From Hermodice carunculata (taxonomy: Eukaryota > Annelida > Polychaeta > Eunicida > Amphinomidae), in assembly GCA_964020975.1 (NCBI GenBank), contig OZ026622.1:85710699-85774698 (forward strand): a stretch of 64,000 nucleotides of DNA. The letters are read 5' to 3'. A program made the translations under genes and the position numbers. Numbering within the stretch: position 1 is the first letter of the stretch; the number at the start of each line of letters is the position of its first letter. This document shows, piece by piece, positions 24,614 through 37,064 of the stretch. Below the pieces are notes generated by a model. It saw nothing but the letters and a program-made list of their open reading frames with translations, had not been told where the DNA came from and made no database searches.

Positions 24614-25099
24614 ATTACATCCTGCAAAGCTGCTGCTGCTACAATGATGCAAATGACAGAATGCTGTGAAACATAGGAACATTTACTTGACAGTTTGGAG
24701 CCAACCTCCAAAACCCTTAACCCATTCCAAATGACAGCATCTGTTTTGATGAAAGGTAGAAATCACCCATGTGTTTCAGCCATTCACTGTGGCACTGTAT
24801 TTCAATACCGCAGCTGGAACATATTAATTCTCTGTACAAACCTATGTCATATTTGTCGCATACGTTGGTGGAGTTGCTGTATTTCAGCACCAGGAACATT
24901 TAAAATCTGCATGTACCTACATTTTACACGTTTTCATTGTTTTGTGTTACTACTGTACAATGGTAACACATCTCTTCATGTGTAATTTGTTCTCATCTCA
25001 TCATGTTTTTCACCACCACAGTGCCATCCAGCTTCAGGATTAAGCTCAATGCTTGCCCTGTGCCAGTGACCCTGGTCTAAACAATAAAAGATATTTCAT

Positions 25100-26490
25100 A
25101 ACAAGAGGGCTGTGTGAACAGCCCAAGCCCAGATGACCTACAGATTCATCAAACCTGTGGTTCTGTGAACTTCAGATAGGACAAAATGGCTAGACACTTA
25201 TCAAAAGGTACATCCCTACCAAGTTTGATACAAATCTGGCCAAAATTATTTAAGTTATAACCATTACAAGAAATTCACATGTTAACATTCCTATTAAAAC
25301 TTTTCTTAAAATAAAAAAAAAATAAAATAAAAAAATAAAAAAATCAATAGAGCATGACCACTAGAAACAAACTTGGTAGAGTTCCTTGTGAAAGGAACAA
25401 ACAAATCTGGTCACTAGGTGGCATTGCTGTGGTGGCAATGTAATTGACTTTAAACTTGGTGGCAATGTACCCAAGATACATTGCCACCAAGTTTGAAGTC
25501 AATGTGACTGACACTTTCTTCAGACAAGTCCAAAACATAATTTAGCATTAGAATCCCATTAACTTACATGATAACCAATAAAAAAGGTGCATTTACCAAT
25601 AAGTACCTAAATTAAAAAAATCATTGAAAATCAAGAATCTGTAGCAATGCCACCTAGTGACCAGCTTTGCTTGTCCCTTTCACAAGGTACATATCCACCA
25701 CGTTTCAGCTTAATCTGAGTGACAGTTTTGGAAAAGAAGTCGAAAATAGCGAAAACACATAAAAAATCATTAAAAAAATTCAGCACCACCTGGTGAACAA
25801 ATTAAGAACTAGGAGCCTCTAGGAGTGTTCCTGAGTGATATCATAGCAATCGGGTGAGCAGTTTTGAAAATGATATTTTTTAAGATTTGCCCCAAAAAAG
25901 AACAAAAAATTCATAAAAACTCCAAAAATCACTGGAGCGTGACCATTTGAACACCCTGTTACAGACCCACCCGAGGTACATTGCCATCAAGTTGGAAGTC
26001 AATCTGGCTCATGGTTTCAGAGAAGAAGTCGAAAATGTGAATTAGCATTAGAACACTCATTGATTTGCATAGTAATCAATAGGGAAAGGTGCATTTATCG
26101 TATAAGCCTAACCACTCAAAACCCAAAGTTTATCACTTCTGCCATAAAGGCAACTGGTGGTTTTAAACCTAAGAACTAGGAGTCCCTAGGAGTGTTCCTG
26201 TCTAATATAAAAGCAATCAGGTGAGCGGTTTTGGAGAAGATTTTTTAAGATTTGCCCCAAACAAGAACAAAAAAAAAACAAAAAAAATCATAAAAAATCA
26301 AAAAGTCATTGGAGTGTGACAACTTGTAAAGATCCACCCAAAGTAAATCCCCACCACGTTTGAAGTAAATCTGGCTGATGGTTTTGGAGAAGAAGTCGAA
26401 AATGGTAATTGTGGACAAAAGGACGACAGATGGACAAATGATGAAGGACCATCCGATAAGCTCAGCTGACTGACAAGTCAGCTGAGCTAA
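25100..26490. mobile_element. tandem-core element with hairpins at both ends
   Basis: The left side has GGGCTGT-GTGA-ACAGCCC (25107-25124). The right end is AGCTCAGCTGAC ... GTCAGCTGAGCT (26459-26488), followed by AA. The core repeats GACCATTTGAACA, CACCAAGTTTGAAGTCAAT and CTAGGAGTGTTCCTG. It contains internal foldbacks (25378-25692). No protein frame. Same family as 16735-17882. Confidence 0.6.
25378..25692. repeat. nested foldback inside the element
   Basis: Inner hairpin: 25443-25469 pairs with 25477-25503 (27-bp arms, one mismatch, 7-nt loop). Outer arms: the stretch from 25379 to 25428 (TTCCTTGTGAAAGGAACAA, TGGTCACTAGGTGGCATTGC) recurs inverted at about 25641-25692. Confidence 0.8.
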
Positions 26491-28191
26491 AAATGAAAGA
26501 TGTGACACAACGAAAGACAGAATCCTTGTTGCACGTCTTTAATCAGCCATCCTGGCCATTAGCAAAATTCAGCATTCAAACATTTTTCAATATGTGAAAG
26601 AAGGATATCATTCTGTCCTCCCACACATCCTGTATTGCCAAGTCTTTGGTTGTAAATGACTTCCTTTGTGAAAAACTACCTACTTAATACTGTTCACCTC
26701 CCAGCACTCCCAGCAACTATTGTCCAGTCCTCCATACCCACATTTACTTCCTATGCTTGGATATCCTTTCACCATCATTAAATGTAAGGACTTACATGTA
26801 GGTTTTCATATTAAGTGAGCTGCCTTTTTCCACTCTGCTGGCATACCAGTATTGGTCACCATAATAGCTTGCTTTCCAAAATCATAATTTTAACCACTAA
26901 AGTGTGGTGGTTCCATTATAAAATGCGTAGAGCTACCATCATTGCTTCCTGAAACATGCAGTTTACTTTTCTTTGTGCAAAGACAAAGGCAACACATGTT
27001 TACATACAAATGGTAGTCCAGTGCACAGTCTACTTTTCTGGTGCATAAAAAGTAACGAGTGCGATCTTTCGCCATTAGAAGCATTTCCAGTTCCAGTTTG
27101 GCGACAGGCAAAATGAAATCAGAGCACTGAGAGTGATGGGTAATAGACTAGTGGTGTGTCGATTAATTAAATAATTGGTTTATTGATTGTGTAAAGCAGG
27201 AAACACGGATCATCTGTTTTGCTCATTGAGCTTAGCCCCAAGAAATGCTTACTGTTGTCAATTAATCACTTTCTAAGTAGGATATATGATAGTCGACTTT
27301 AAAAATCATCTTTTGGTGGTATTTTTGTCCTTATCAATCTTTTCTGTCAGTCCACAACTGTCATTTTGCTTTCGGTTGCCACACAGGCATGTAGTGACAG
27401 TGAGTGTTGTGCCATTGGGTAGTACTTGATCAATGCGCAGACCCCTCTACTGCGTATTGCTACATCCGCCAGTTACATACGTCAGCCTGTGAGGCAAGTG
27501 TTGCTGGTTGGTAACATGGGTGGTTTTTACCAGTGGCATTAACAAATGCCGGATAACTAAATTTGCAAGCCAAATTTTAATTAATGGGTTGTTCAATGTC
27601 TTTATATCAATGCGAATCTTTGTTCAATTATATTGCCCAAAGCCATTCCATTCGGCCCATGAAGGGTAAACTGGCTTGACCTAGATCAGCCACTTTTGCT
27701 GAAGTTTCAGTTTTGAAAGCTGTGGATTTGCGTATGCTACCCACTATGGCATGCATACATCGCCACCAGTTTCTGTCTTGCCAGAAAAAAAAAATGTTTT
27801 AATATATCATCATCATCATAAAGCTTGGTAATTTAGTTGATAACTTGTAAGTCATTTATGGTGGAAGAAAATCACACATATGCTGTAAACATAGATTTAT
27901 TCCCAGACTGGCTGACCCTGGTCCAATCCCCGTCAGTGAGCCAGAGTAACCCATGCTGATGGACATGTTGAGCTCCCACTGTCCTTTCAACCTGATTAGG
28001 CCCCCTACATATTTTTTTTGTTATTTTACATGATAAGCAAATTAAGCATGGAATGAGAAAACAATTGACCTGATGTGATCCATTCAAGTCAACGGCTCAG
28101 TAGGAGCAACAACCAGCGTGCAGTTTGGTGCATGAGAGAACTGTGTTCCTTGTGTTGTCGGGTTGATTGACTTAAGCCTTTATGGTACATA

Positions 28192-28490
28192 TACCGTATT
28201 CATCCTAATGGTAGCACATGCTGTAATAGAAGCACGCCCCCCACTTTCAATCCAAGTAGTCTAGATTCAAAATCAAGACTTTTCCTGTCCTTTTGCAAAG
28301 AAAACACTTCCAAATGAAAAATTAAATGTCACTGCATTATATTAATGTTTATCTAACACCTAAATGAACTGTACAGCCTTCAAAATCTTCAATCAAGAAA
28401 GGTACTTATTCCACAGTGCTTCGAAAACACTGCAAGATCTGGCAAATATTTGCATTGGCATGGCGTGCTACTATTAGGATGAATACGGTA
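28192..28490. mobile_element. 299-bp MITE with 26-bp TIRs, TA target
   Basis: The left end is TACCGTATTCATCCTAATGG then TAGCAC. The right end is its reverse complement with one difference. If TA is the duplicated target, the TIR begins CCGTATTCATCC, as in Tc1/mariner-type MITEs (inference). No coding capacity. Confidence 0.8.
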
Positions 28491-28771
28491 CATGTATTTA
28501 CCATCCCAGCCAAATATAATATATGCATTACGGCTATTCAAAAGGTGAACTTACACATTACCTTAAAGTCAACTGGACCCTCCATATGTTTTATGGACCA
28601 ACATTAGGCCCACTGAGCAATGTTATTTTGATTTTGATAGTATGACAAATGATCAATTTAAAATTGGTAATTGTCTCTACTCTAGCAGAGTCCTCGGTAG
28701 TCGATTAGTGCTTTCCTGGCCAATATGCAGCACTAATGAATATCGTCATCTCCCTTTTATGTGCGTCATAA

Positions 28772-29452
28772 GTATGGCAAGCTCCAATGTAGATAAATAT
28801 AATGTACTGAGGTATGGCAAGCTCCAATGTAGATAAATATAATGTACTGAGGTTTGGCAAGCTCCAATGTAGATAAATATAATGTACTGAGGTATGGCAA
28901 GCTCCAATGTAGATAAATATAATGTACTGAGGTATGGCAAGCTTCAATGTAGATAAATATAATGTACTGAGGTATGGCAAGCTCCAATGTAGATAAATAT
29001 AATGTACTGAGGTATGGCAAGCTCCAATGTAGATAAATATAATGTACTGAGGTATGGCAAGCTTCAATGTAGATAAATATAATGTACTGAGGTATGGCAA
29101 GCTCCAATGTAGATAAATATAATGTACTGAGGTATGGCAAGCTCCAATGTAGATAAATATAATGTACTGAGGTATGGCAAGCTTCAATGTAGATAAATAT
29201 AATGTACTGAGGTATGGCAAGCTTCAATGTAGATAAATATAATGTACTGAGGTATGGCAAGCTTCAATGTAGATAAATATTATGTACTGAGGTTTGGCAA
29301 GCTCCAATGTAGATAAATATAATGTACTGAGGTATGGCAAGCTCCAATGTAGATAAATATAATGTACTGAGGTATGGCAAGCTCCAGTGTAGATAAATAT
29401 AATGTACTGAGGTATGGCAAGCTCCAGTGTAGATAAATATAATGTGCTGAGG
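28772..29452. repeat. 40-bp minisatellite, 17 copies
   Basis: The unit is GGTATGGCAAGCTCCAATGT followed by AGATAAATATAATGTACTGA. Variants GCTTCAA, GGTTTGG and CCAGTG are scattered among copies in a patterned way. The minus strand is open in all frames because the unit has no stop in any phase. This is not a gene. Confidence 0.97.
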
Positions 29453-29542
29453 TGCCAGTGGGCTTTAATATGAACACAATATTTTGCCTTCTGTCAAAAG
29501 TTAATCCAAACTAGAACAGACTGATTTTCCAACAGAAAATCA

Positions 29543-31106
29543 AATGTCTCCCGGTGGAACACTTGCGTCTCTGAATAAGCTACAGGTAATAACAAATTAC
29601 AAAAGACCAAGTTTGCTTGAAAATTACAATCCTATTTTAGCTCTCACCTAGATACATTACTCTAGCAATTTTCATCAAGTTCTTCAAGACTTATTGCAGA
29701 GATACCAATTTCACATAAATGACCCTGTGACCTTGAAAATTAGGTCATGGTCACCCAAATACAATCCCAACCTTGGTCTTACCTTGATACATAATCCTAC
29801 CAAGTTTCATCATATTCCATCAACTTCTTCATGACTTATCGAACGGAAACCAATTTCACATAAGTGACCCTGTGACCTTGAGAATTTGCTCAAGGCCATC
29901 CAAATACAATACCAACCTAGGTCTTGCCTAGATACATAAGCCTACCAAGTTTCATCAAATTCCATCAAGCTTTTCATGACTTATCGCACGGAAACCAATT
30001 TCACATAAGTGACCCTGTGACCTTGAAAATTAGGTCAAGGTCACCCAAATACAATCCCAACCTAGGTCTTGCCTAGATACATAATCCTACCAAGTTTCAT
30101 CAAATTCCATCAAGTTCTTCAAGACTTATCGCACGGAAACCAATTTCACATAAGTGACCCTGTGTCCTTGAAAATTAGGTCAAGGTCATCCAAATACAAT
30201 TCCAACCTAGGTCTTGCCTAGATACATAATCCTACCAAGTTTCATCATATTCCATCAACTTCTTCATGACTTATCGAACAGAAACCAATTTCACATAAGT
30301 GACCCTGTGACCTTGAAAATTAGGTCAAGGTCACCCAAATACAATCCCAACCTAGGTCTTGCCTAGATACATAATCCTACCAAGTTTCATCAAATTCCAT
30401 CAAGTTCTTCAAGACTTATCGCACGGAAACCAATTTCACATAAGTGACCCTGTGTCCTTGAAAATTAGGTCAAGGTCATCCAAATACAATTCCAACCTAG
30501 GTCTTGCCTAGATACATAATCCTACCAAGTTTCATCATATTCCATCAACTTCTTCATGACTTATCGAACAGAAACCAATTTCACATAAGTGACCCTGTGA
30601 CCTTGAAAATTCGCTCAAGGTCATCCAAATACAATCCCGACCTAGGTCTTGCCTAGATACATAATCCTGCCAAGTTTCATCAAATTCCATCAAGTTCTTC
30701 AAGACTTATCGAACAGAAACCAATTTCACATAAGTGACCCTGTGACCTTGAGAATTCGCTCAAGGTCATCCAAATACAATCCAAACCTAGGTCTTGCCTA
30801 GATACATAATCCTACCAAGTTTCATCAAATTCCATCACGTTCTTCATGACTTATCGAACGGAAACCAATTTCACATAAGTGACCCTGTGACCTTGAAAAT
30901 TACGTCAAGGTCACCCAAATACAATCCCAACCTAGGTCTTGCCTAGATAAATAATCCTACCAAGTTTCATCAAATTCTGTCAAGTCCTTCAAGACTTATC
31001 GCATGGAAACCAAGTGTTGAAGAACCTGAACAAGAAGAAGAAGAAGAAGAAGCGGAAGAAACGGGCACTAAACCAATATGTCCCCCGGCTTCCACCGGGA
31101 AACATA
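29543..31106. mobile_element. hairpin-ended element with 145-bp tandem core
   Basis: The left end ATGTCTCCCGGTGGAAC matches the inverse of the right-end hairpin GTCCCCCGGCTTCCACCGGG (31080-31099). A (GAA)n stretch (31016-31040) precedes the hairpin. The core is nine units of exactly 145 bp. This is the layout of HINE/pearl elements known from bivalves (inference). No protein frame. Confidence 0.65.
29640..31012. repeat. 145-bp tandem array, about 9.4 copies
   Basis: GACCCTGTGACCTTGAAAAT-type starts fall at 29721, 29866, 30011, 30156, 30301, 30446, 30591, 30736 and 30881, all 145 bp apart with no length change. Units 30156 and 30446 share private variants (TGTGTCCTTG, CAATTCCAACC), showing a 290-bp duplication. 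Most units carry TGACCTTGA and TCAAGGTCA. Confidence 0.97.
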
Positions 31107-32603
31107 AATATTACGTGTTTTTTATGGTCTGTGCACTTGATGAGCCCCGATGACCTTGGATGACCTACATTTACACACCTTACGACCCAGCTATCATCTT
31201 GAAATCCTGTTCCACCTTGCATGATAAAATAATAGATCGTTATTCCATATCTGGGATTCCCTTGCCTATTTGTTAAGCGTAATATGTCCAGGATATATGG
31301 ACCCCCCCCATCCTTCCATTGAGAGACAGTACAGGTGAGTGTATGTGACAACAGGTATTTATTAACCCAAGGGGCTCACATTATGAGCTATATGCACATA
31401 TTTTTAATTGGTGTGTGGATTTTTCTGCATGGGTTACGTTACACACAGTCCTTTGTGTACAGAAACACAATTTTTCCCCAGCACCATAGAGCACCATTAT
31501 ATCATATGTCAACACTTTCATGGATAGTTTACTGTACATGTCTTCTCCTTGGTCTTTGAATCCATACTTTCAGTTTCTATTTGCCCCCCCCCCCCCCAAA
31601 TTCCCTGCATCCAATCAATTATAACTGAACTCATTGGTATGAAACAAGTTTAATTCCCATGGTCTAAACATCACAGATGTGGTACAAGTGCATTTCTGCA
31701 TTTATCTATTGGGGGGGGGAGGGTAGAAAGCTCATGGTAGGCACATGCTGCTGCCAGCTATTGTTACAGTAGGCTGCCCTGGAACAGCATTCATCATACC
31801 ACAAACAGCAGTGGGCTTTGGGTCTGTTTCTGCATCATGGGAGCTATCTCTTCCTGCATGTTGCATATCAAGGTTACATGGTTAACACTGAAGATGTCGT
31901 TAGAGCTCAATCTCAGCCAACCTGTCCCCCTCAGCCAACCTGTCCCCCTCACACAGACCCTCATCAAGTCAAATGTGATCCGCTTTGACAGTCTTGTTTC
32001 AATGTTTCACAAATAAGAAGCACAGAGACTCCAACTCTCCTGTTTTTTGGTGGAAAGCTCCTGCTTTCTTGACAGCAGTGACCACCTATAAAATCAAAAT
32101 CCTCTGCTTATATTACACATGAAGATGCTGCCAATAAAGGTTTCTCCATGCTGCCGATATTAAATTGCACCACAGAGCCCAATTTCAACTTCTATTTTGA
32201 TGAAATGTTCACCATGGCAACATTAATGGGGCCTGCCCCTCAGCCAGACATTCCCCCTACTTTGGTAGCTTCAGACTCAGATGACATTTGTTCATTTCCT
32301 CATAGTCTCCCTCTTACAAACCACATGGACCGGATTCTCCTGCTAGACTCTCCTTCTAGGTTGGAGCCTCTGGAAACATCTTCAGCAAGAAGTGTAGAAG
32401 TGAACGATCGAGATAGCATGCTTCTGGTCTGCACCTTGGCTTAGGCATCAACATCAGCCCTGTGCTACACAGTGTCAGTTGTATACATGTACAAACTATT
32501 CAAAGATTAAACAACACTGTATTGTAACACTTGTGTCATAAAAGTGAAATCTGTGATTTAAAATCGCTTTATTGTACAGTGACATCTGTGATTTCAGACC
32601 ACT

Positions 32604-32835
32604 TTAACTCACTCCACCATAATGATGCTTTTTCCTGCTAATATCTAAATGCTAATTGTATTTCACTGATTTAGGGATAATTTTTCAAGATTTTGGATCA
32701 AACTTGCATGGAAGATCATTCCAAATTATAAGCCCATGGTCAACAGCTTTCCATGGTATGCTCTGGGTGCATTGTGCCCAGAGTGCGTCAAGGAAAGCTA
32801 CTGACTTAATCTTCTATCAGGGTGGAATGAGTTAA
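32604..32835. mobile_element. TTAA-type MITE, copy 7
   Basis: The left end is TTAACTCACTCCACCATAAT. The right end in reverse complement is TTAACTCATTCCACCCTGAT. The hairpin GGTCAACAGCTTTCCATGGT ... GTCAAGGAAAGCTACTGACT has the stem extension CTGGGTGCA/TGCCCAG. Confidence 0.85.
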
Positions 32836-33880
32836 CCCTTCTTGGGATTTCAATCTTCTAACAGGGGTTGCATTAAGTGTGCGTCCTGCGTCATAGATGC
32901 GAAAACTGAAGCAAAGACCCCTGGAAATTAATAAAACATTGTCATTTTGCATCTTTGTGGATGCACAGACAAAAAACACAAAGCATTTTAAATGAGTACA
33001 ACAGCAAAAATTACCCCAAACTTAGTAACTTTGCACCTTTGCAGTCACGATGTTTTGCATCGTCCACCATTATCAAGATTATGTACTATAATGATGGAAT
33101 CCTCTGATGTTCGTCTTTCTATGTAACAAGCTCCCTTATTTGCTAAGAAAACAAATATTCCTGGGGTATCCCTCCAAAAATGGAAATACAGACATCATTT
33201 GATGCCATTTTAAACACACTGAGAGCACTTTCAGGCTCCTCATTGGGTGGATTTGATCACGTGTCTCTCACTGTACGATCAAACTCGTTGTTGCCCATGT
33301 GCATGTCTCATGTCTGCAATGTTGGGAAAGTAGAAGTTGTGTACACGGAAAGCTTAGTGGACCAAGACGTAAAATTTTCATATCTTATTTTCACCAAAGA
33401 CTTCAATCGCACAAATCTAGACCCAGATAAAGGCACGAGTGAAAGTTCCTGACGGCAAGCAAGCAAAATACGCAGAGCACGGTCACATGTGGATGAAACG
33501 AAGATTTACGTCAACACGATCGTGCATGCCACTTGTTGCGTAACTGAGTGAAAAACTGCCCAGATACTGGCAGTGTACTTGGGCTTAAAATTAGGCCCCT
33601 TTCACAAACCATATTTTGGCAGACCAGGGACCTGTTACAGACTTAGTCGTACTGTTAATAGCAGGTCCCTAGCCTTTATATAGGAGTATATACCTGGGCA
33701 CCATCCATCTTCTAAGCTGACCAAGCCCTATTTGAGGACTATTATCATACAATATTGAAGTCATAACTTAAATACTGAGTTACAATGCAGAAACCAAAGT
33801 TCACTAAAGTTACCTTGTGACCTTTGAATTTAGACAGGACAGGTTTCACACAGCAAGTTTGACTTTTATTGGGGGGGGGG

Positions 33881-33906
33881 GTTGTTTGGTTGTTTTTTGT
33901 TTTTTT

Positions 33907-33941
<35 letters not shown>

Positions 33942-33990
33942 TTTTTTGTTTTTGTTTTTTTGTTTGTTTTTGTTTTTGTTTTTTTGTCTT
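33881..33990. repeat. T-rich tract with GTTTTT units
   Basis: Long T runs broken by single G. No element boundary is seen beside it. Confidence 0.8.
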
Positions 33991-34767
33991 TCTTTTCTTT
34001 GATTGAGTCATAGAATAATGCTAGATATTGACACATTTGTCAAATGTAAAAATTACTATTCCAGTACTCAGAAAATTTAAAATTATAATGACACAAGCCT
34101 CAGTTGTGAATCATTATTGAGACATTAAAAGTGAATCAGAAAACGCTGGATATTTAATAATGATTTTTTTTTCTCTTTTCCATGGTTGAGTCACAAAAAT
34201 TAGAAGCACATGGGTACTGAAAAGGAATAAATGAAAAAAAAGGTCCACAGCTTTCAGAAAAAAGAGACAACTGCAGCATTGGTCAAAAGACATTGCAATA
34301 TGTCACACCAAGGCACACCAGGCCCTAGGTTTAACCCTTTCCTACTCAAATTGACCAAAAATGCCCAGATGTATTTTGTTGTTGGCTTTAATGTTTTCAC
34401 TTGTATCCCATTTAAGTAGAAAATATTTTGAGCCAAGACCTGTAGATAATACATGTCATTACTGGGACTGAATATAAGGCCCCTGCTTGTTTCCACTTCA
34501 GTTATACACTGGCGGGTGGTTTAACTAGGATAAACTGTCCAGCTAGAAAGGGTACATATTGGTTCAGGGGTAAGTCAAATTGTTCTTATCTGAACCTGTA
34601 CTATACAAATTTAGTAATTATGGTTTGTTTGACAGATATTCTTCTTTCATATTGAAGCTCTGCATTTATAAGCAAAACTTCACGTATTTAGCTAATTCAT
34701 CATTTGCCACGTTCTTATTTATTCTTTATTATGTGGGTTGTCTTTGCTGAATATTTAGCTTAGACAA

Positions 34768-34831
34768 GGAGCCGCTACTCAGAGAGACATGTACGGGTAA
34801 AAGGCTCCGAAACATGTTGAGTAGTTACCCG
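34768..34831 (+). ncRNA. compact set of four complementary segments, hammerhead-like
   Basis: GGAGCC (34768) pairs with GGCTCC (34803). CTACTC (34775) pairs with GAGTAG (34819). ACATGT occurs at 34787 and 34812 and is self-complementary. CGGGTAA (34794) pairs with TTACCCG (34825). The order GGCTCC-GAA-ACATGT-T-GAGTAG mimics the 3' half of a hammerhead, but CUGANGA is missing and GGAGCC lies on the wrong side. Structured, function unknown. Confidence 0.35.
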
Positions 34832-35039
34832 CTGAAGATCCTTTAATTTATTTGGGCTGATACAGCCTATGTCAAAATTTTACAGTGGAACATGTGCAAT
34901 ATAGACAATAGTAATCCCATATGTATACAGGTTAGACAGGGACAGGTTAGCTTATGGAGAGTAAAGAGTTCGAACTGCGGAATAGGATATTGACTACTAG
35001 GAAGTGGTTCTGGGCAAAAAGACACAAATACAATTACCG

Positions 35040-35150
35040 CACACTTAGGTCAACAGCTTTCCTTAGCATGAAATGAGTGCAATGCACACAACTCATGCTT
35101 GGGAAAAGTATACCACTGAACAAGTCTTTTTCAGACCAGCAAAGGGTTAA
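35040..35150. mobile_element. TTAA-type MITE, partial copy 8
   Basis: The hairpin GGTCAACAGCTTTCCTTAGC ... GCTTGGGAAAAGTATACCACT and right end GACCAGCAAAGGGTTAA are present. The left third is missing. Confidence 0.65.
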
Positions 35151-35509
35151 TAAAGCAAATGTTTTGTGGAGTGTCACCACTGAGAAGCGCCTAATGGCTC
35201 TAAAGCTGTTCCAAGAAGAGCAGCCTGTTTTATTTGTGCATTTCAAGGTGGTGATTCCTACAAATTATGGTTTACAATATGTAATTTACTGTCTACAGGT
35301 GTGAGCTTCCCGATATTGTTTTCTTCTACCAGTGTCTGCATGGCCAATACATGGAAAACTTTCAAGACATGTCCCCACCTCAAACAAACTATCTTGCTCT
35401 GCGAAAAATTCTGATAATAAAATTTGATTCAAACCTAATCATAGCTTTACCAGAAATCTTCCACTGCCCCTATGTTAAAGACCCAATACAACTGAAACAA
35501 CCTATCACC

Positions 35510-36442
35510 TACAGTTTAAACATCAACATCCTTTCACATGTACGACCTACCACCTGCAGTCTACACATCAACATCCTTTAACATGTACGACCCACCACCT
35601 ACAGTTTAAACATCAACATCCTTCAACATGTACGACCTACCACCTGCAGTCTAGACATCAACATCCTTTAACATGTACGACCCACCACCTACAGTTTAAA
35701 CATCAACATCCTTTAACATGTACGACCTACCACCTGCAGTCTACACATCAACATCCTTTAACATGTACAACCCACCACCTACAGTTTAATCATCAACATC
35801 CTTTAACATGTACGACCTACCACCTGCAGTCTACACATCAACATCCTTTAACATGTACGACCTACCACCTACAGTTTAAAGATCAACATCCTTTAACATG
35901 TAAGACCTACCACCTGCAGTCTAGACATCAACATCCTTTAACATGTACAAGCTACCACCTGCAGTCTACACGTCAACATCCTTTAACATGTACGACCTAC
36001 CACCTGCAGTCTACACATCAACATCCTTTAACATGTACGCCCTACCACCTGCAGTCTACACATCAACACCCTTTAACATGTACGACCCACCACCTACAGT
36101 TTAAACATCAACATCCTTTAACATGTACGACCTACCACCTGCAGTCTACACATCAACATCCTTTAACATGTACGACCCACCACCTACAGTTTAAACATCA
36201 ACATCCTTTAACATGTACGACCTACCACCTGCAGTCTACACATCAACATCCTTTAACATGTACGACCCACCACCTACAGTTTAAACATCAACATCCTTTA
36301 ACATGTACGACCTACCACCTGCAGTCTACACATCAACATCCTTTAACATGTACGACCCACCACCTACAGTTTAAACATCAACATCCTTTAACATGTACGA
36401 CCTACCACCTGCAGTCTACACATCAACATCCTTTAACATGTA
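35510..36442. repeat. 45-bp satellite with 90-bp higher-order unit
   Basis: About 20 monomers. Type A has CACCTACAGTTTAAACATCA and type B has CACCTGCAGTCTACACATCA. Both share ACATCCTTTAACATGTACGAC. A and B alternate in the most regular part (about 36060-36440), and runs of B occur near 35930-36060. The alternation shows amplification as dimers. Confidence 0.97.
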
Positions 36443-36549
36443 CAAATTCAGACTCAAGGTACAGCACTGTGCATCAAATGCTTGCTGACCACTTCCATAG
36501 TTTTAACTTGTGCACACTGCACATGGATAAATAAATGATTCTGTCCCAG

Positions 36550-36571
36550 ATGCAGGTCATTAGACCTGCAT
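36550..36571. repeat. short perfect hairpin
   Basis: ATGCAGGTC, a four-base loop, then GACCTGCAT. Nine-base arms, no context. Confidence 0.6.
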
Positions 36572-37064
36572 CATGAATTGGTAGCGTCAAATTAAATGCC
36601 TGAATGTAAACCTTGCAGAATCGCAAGCATTCCAGAGGCCACCATATTTATGTGTGGGAAATTATGGCTTGTATATTTGCCATGTTATTATTATTGTTTT
36701 CATATAAAGTACTGTGACTCAGTTTTAAAACTCATCACCATTATCCTGCAATGTCAGTTGTGCTCATCTATTTCACACAAGTTATGGGGGAACTGACTTT
36801 CTCCTATGTCTTGAAGCTTATATTGAATGGGTTATCCTACATGGGTATAAAGGGTAACGTTTTAATTGTAATCTTTCATTTGATTTGTCACTCCTTGGTT
36901 TCAAGCAGTAGACCAAACCAATGACAGGCCATGGCGCATTTAACAAAATACCAACTCCTCTCACTTTTCAAATGGCGTAGTTTTCAAATTTATTTCTCCG
37001 ATAGAACTTTGATTTGATGCATATTTGCCTTTTTAGACATAAGAGAAAGAAAATCTAGTATGAG

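Noticed and set aside
27905-27960. Possible SINE or tRNA fragment with CTGGCTGAC/GTCAGTGAGCCAG pairing
   Set aside because: A short stem alone. No Pol III boxes at proper spacing and no second copy seen.
28705-29260. Minus-strand open frames of 164-171 residues (LSTLYLST/IYIGACHTS pattern)
   Set aside because: They are translations of the 40-bp minisatellite in shifted phases, with no splice or start context.
32148-32444. 98-residue plus-strand frame with proline- and serine-rich composition
   Set aside because: No recognised domain, no convincing splice signals, antisense within the CADPS intron. A chance frame is likelier.
33180-33452. 90-residue plus-strand frame
   Set aside because: No recognised family and no supporting context.
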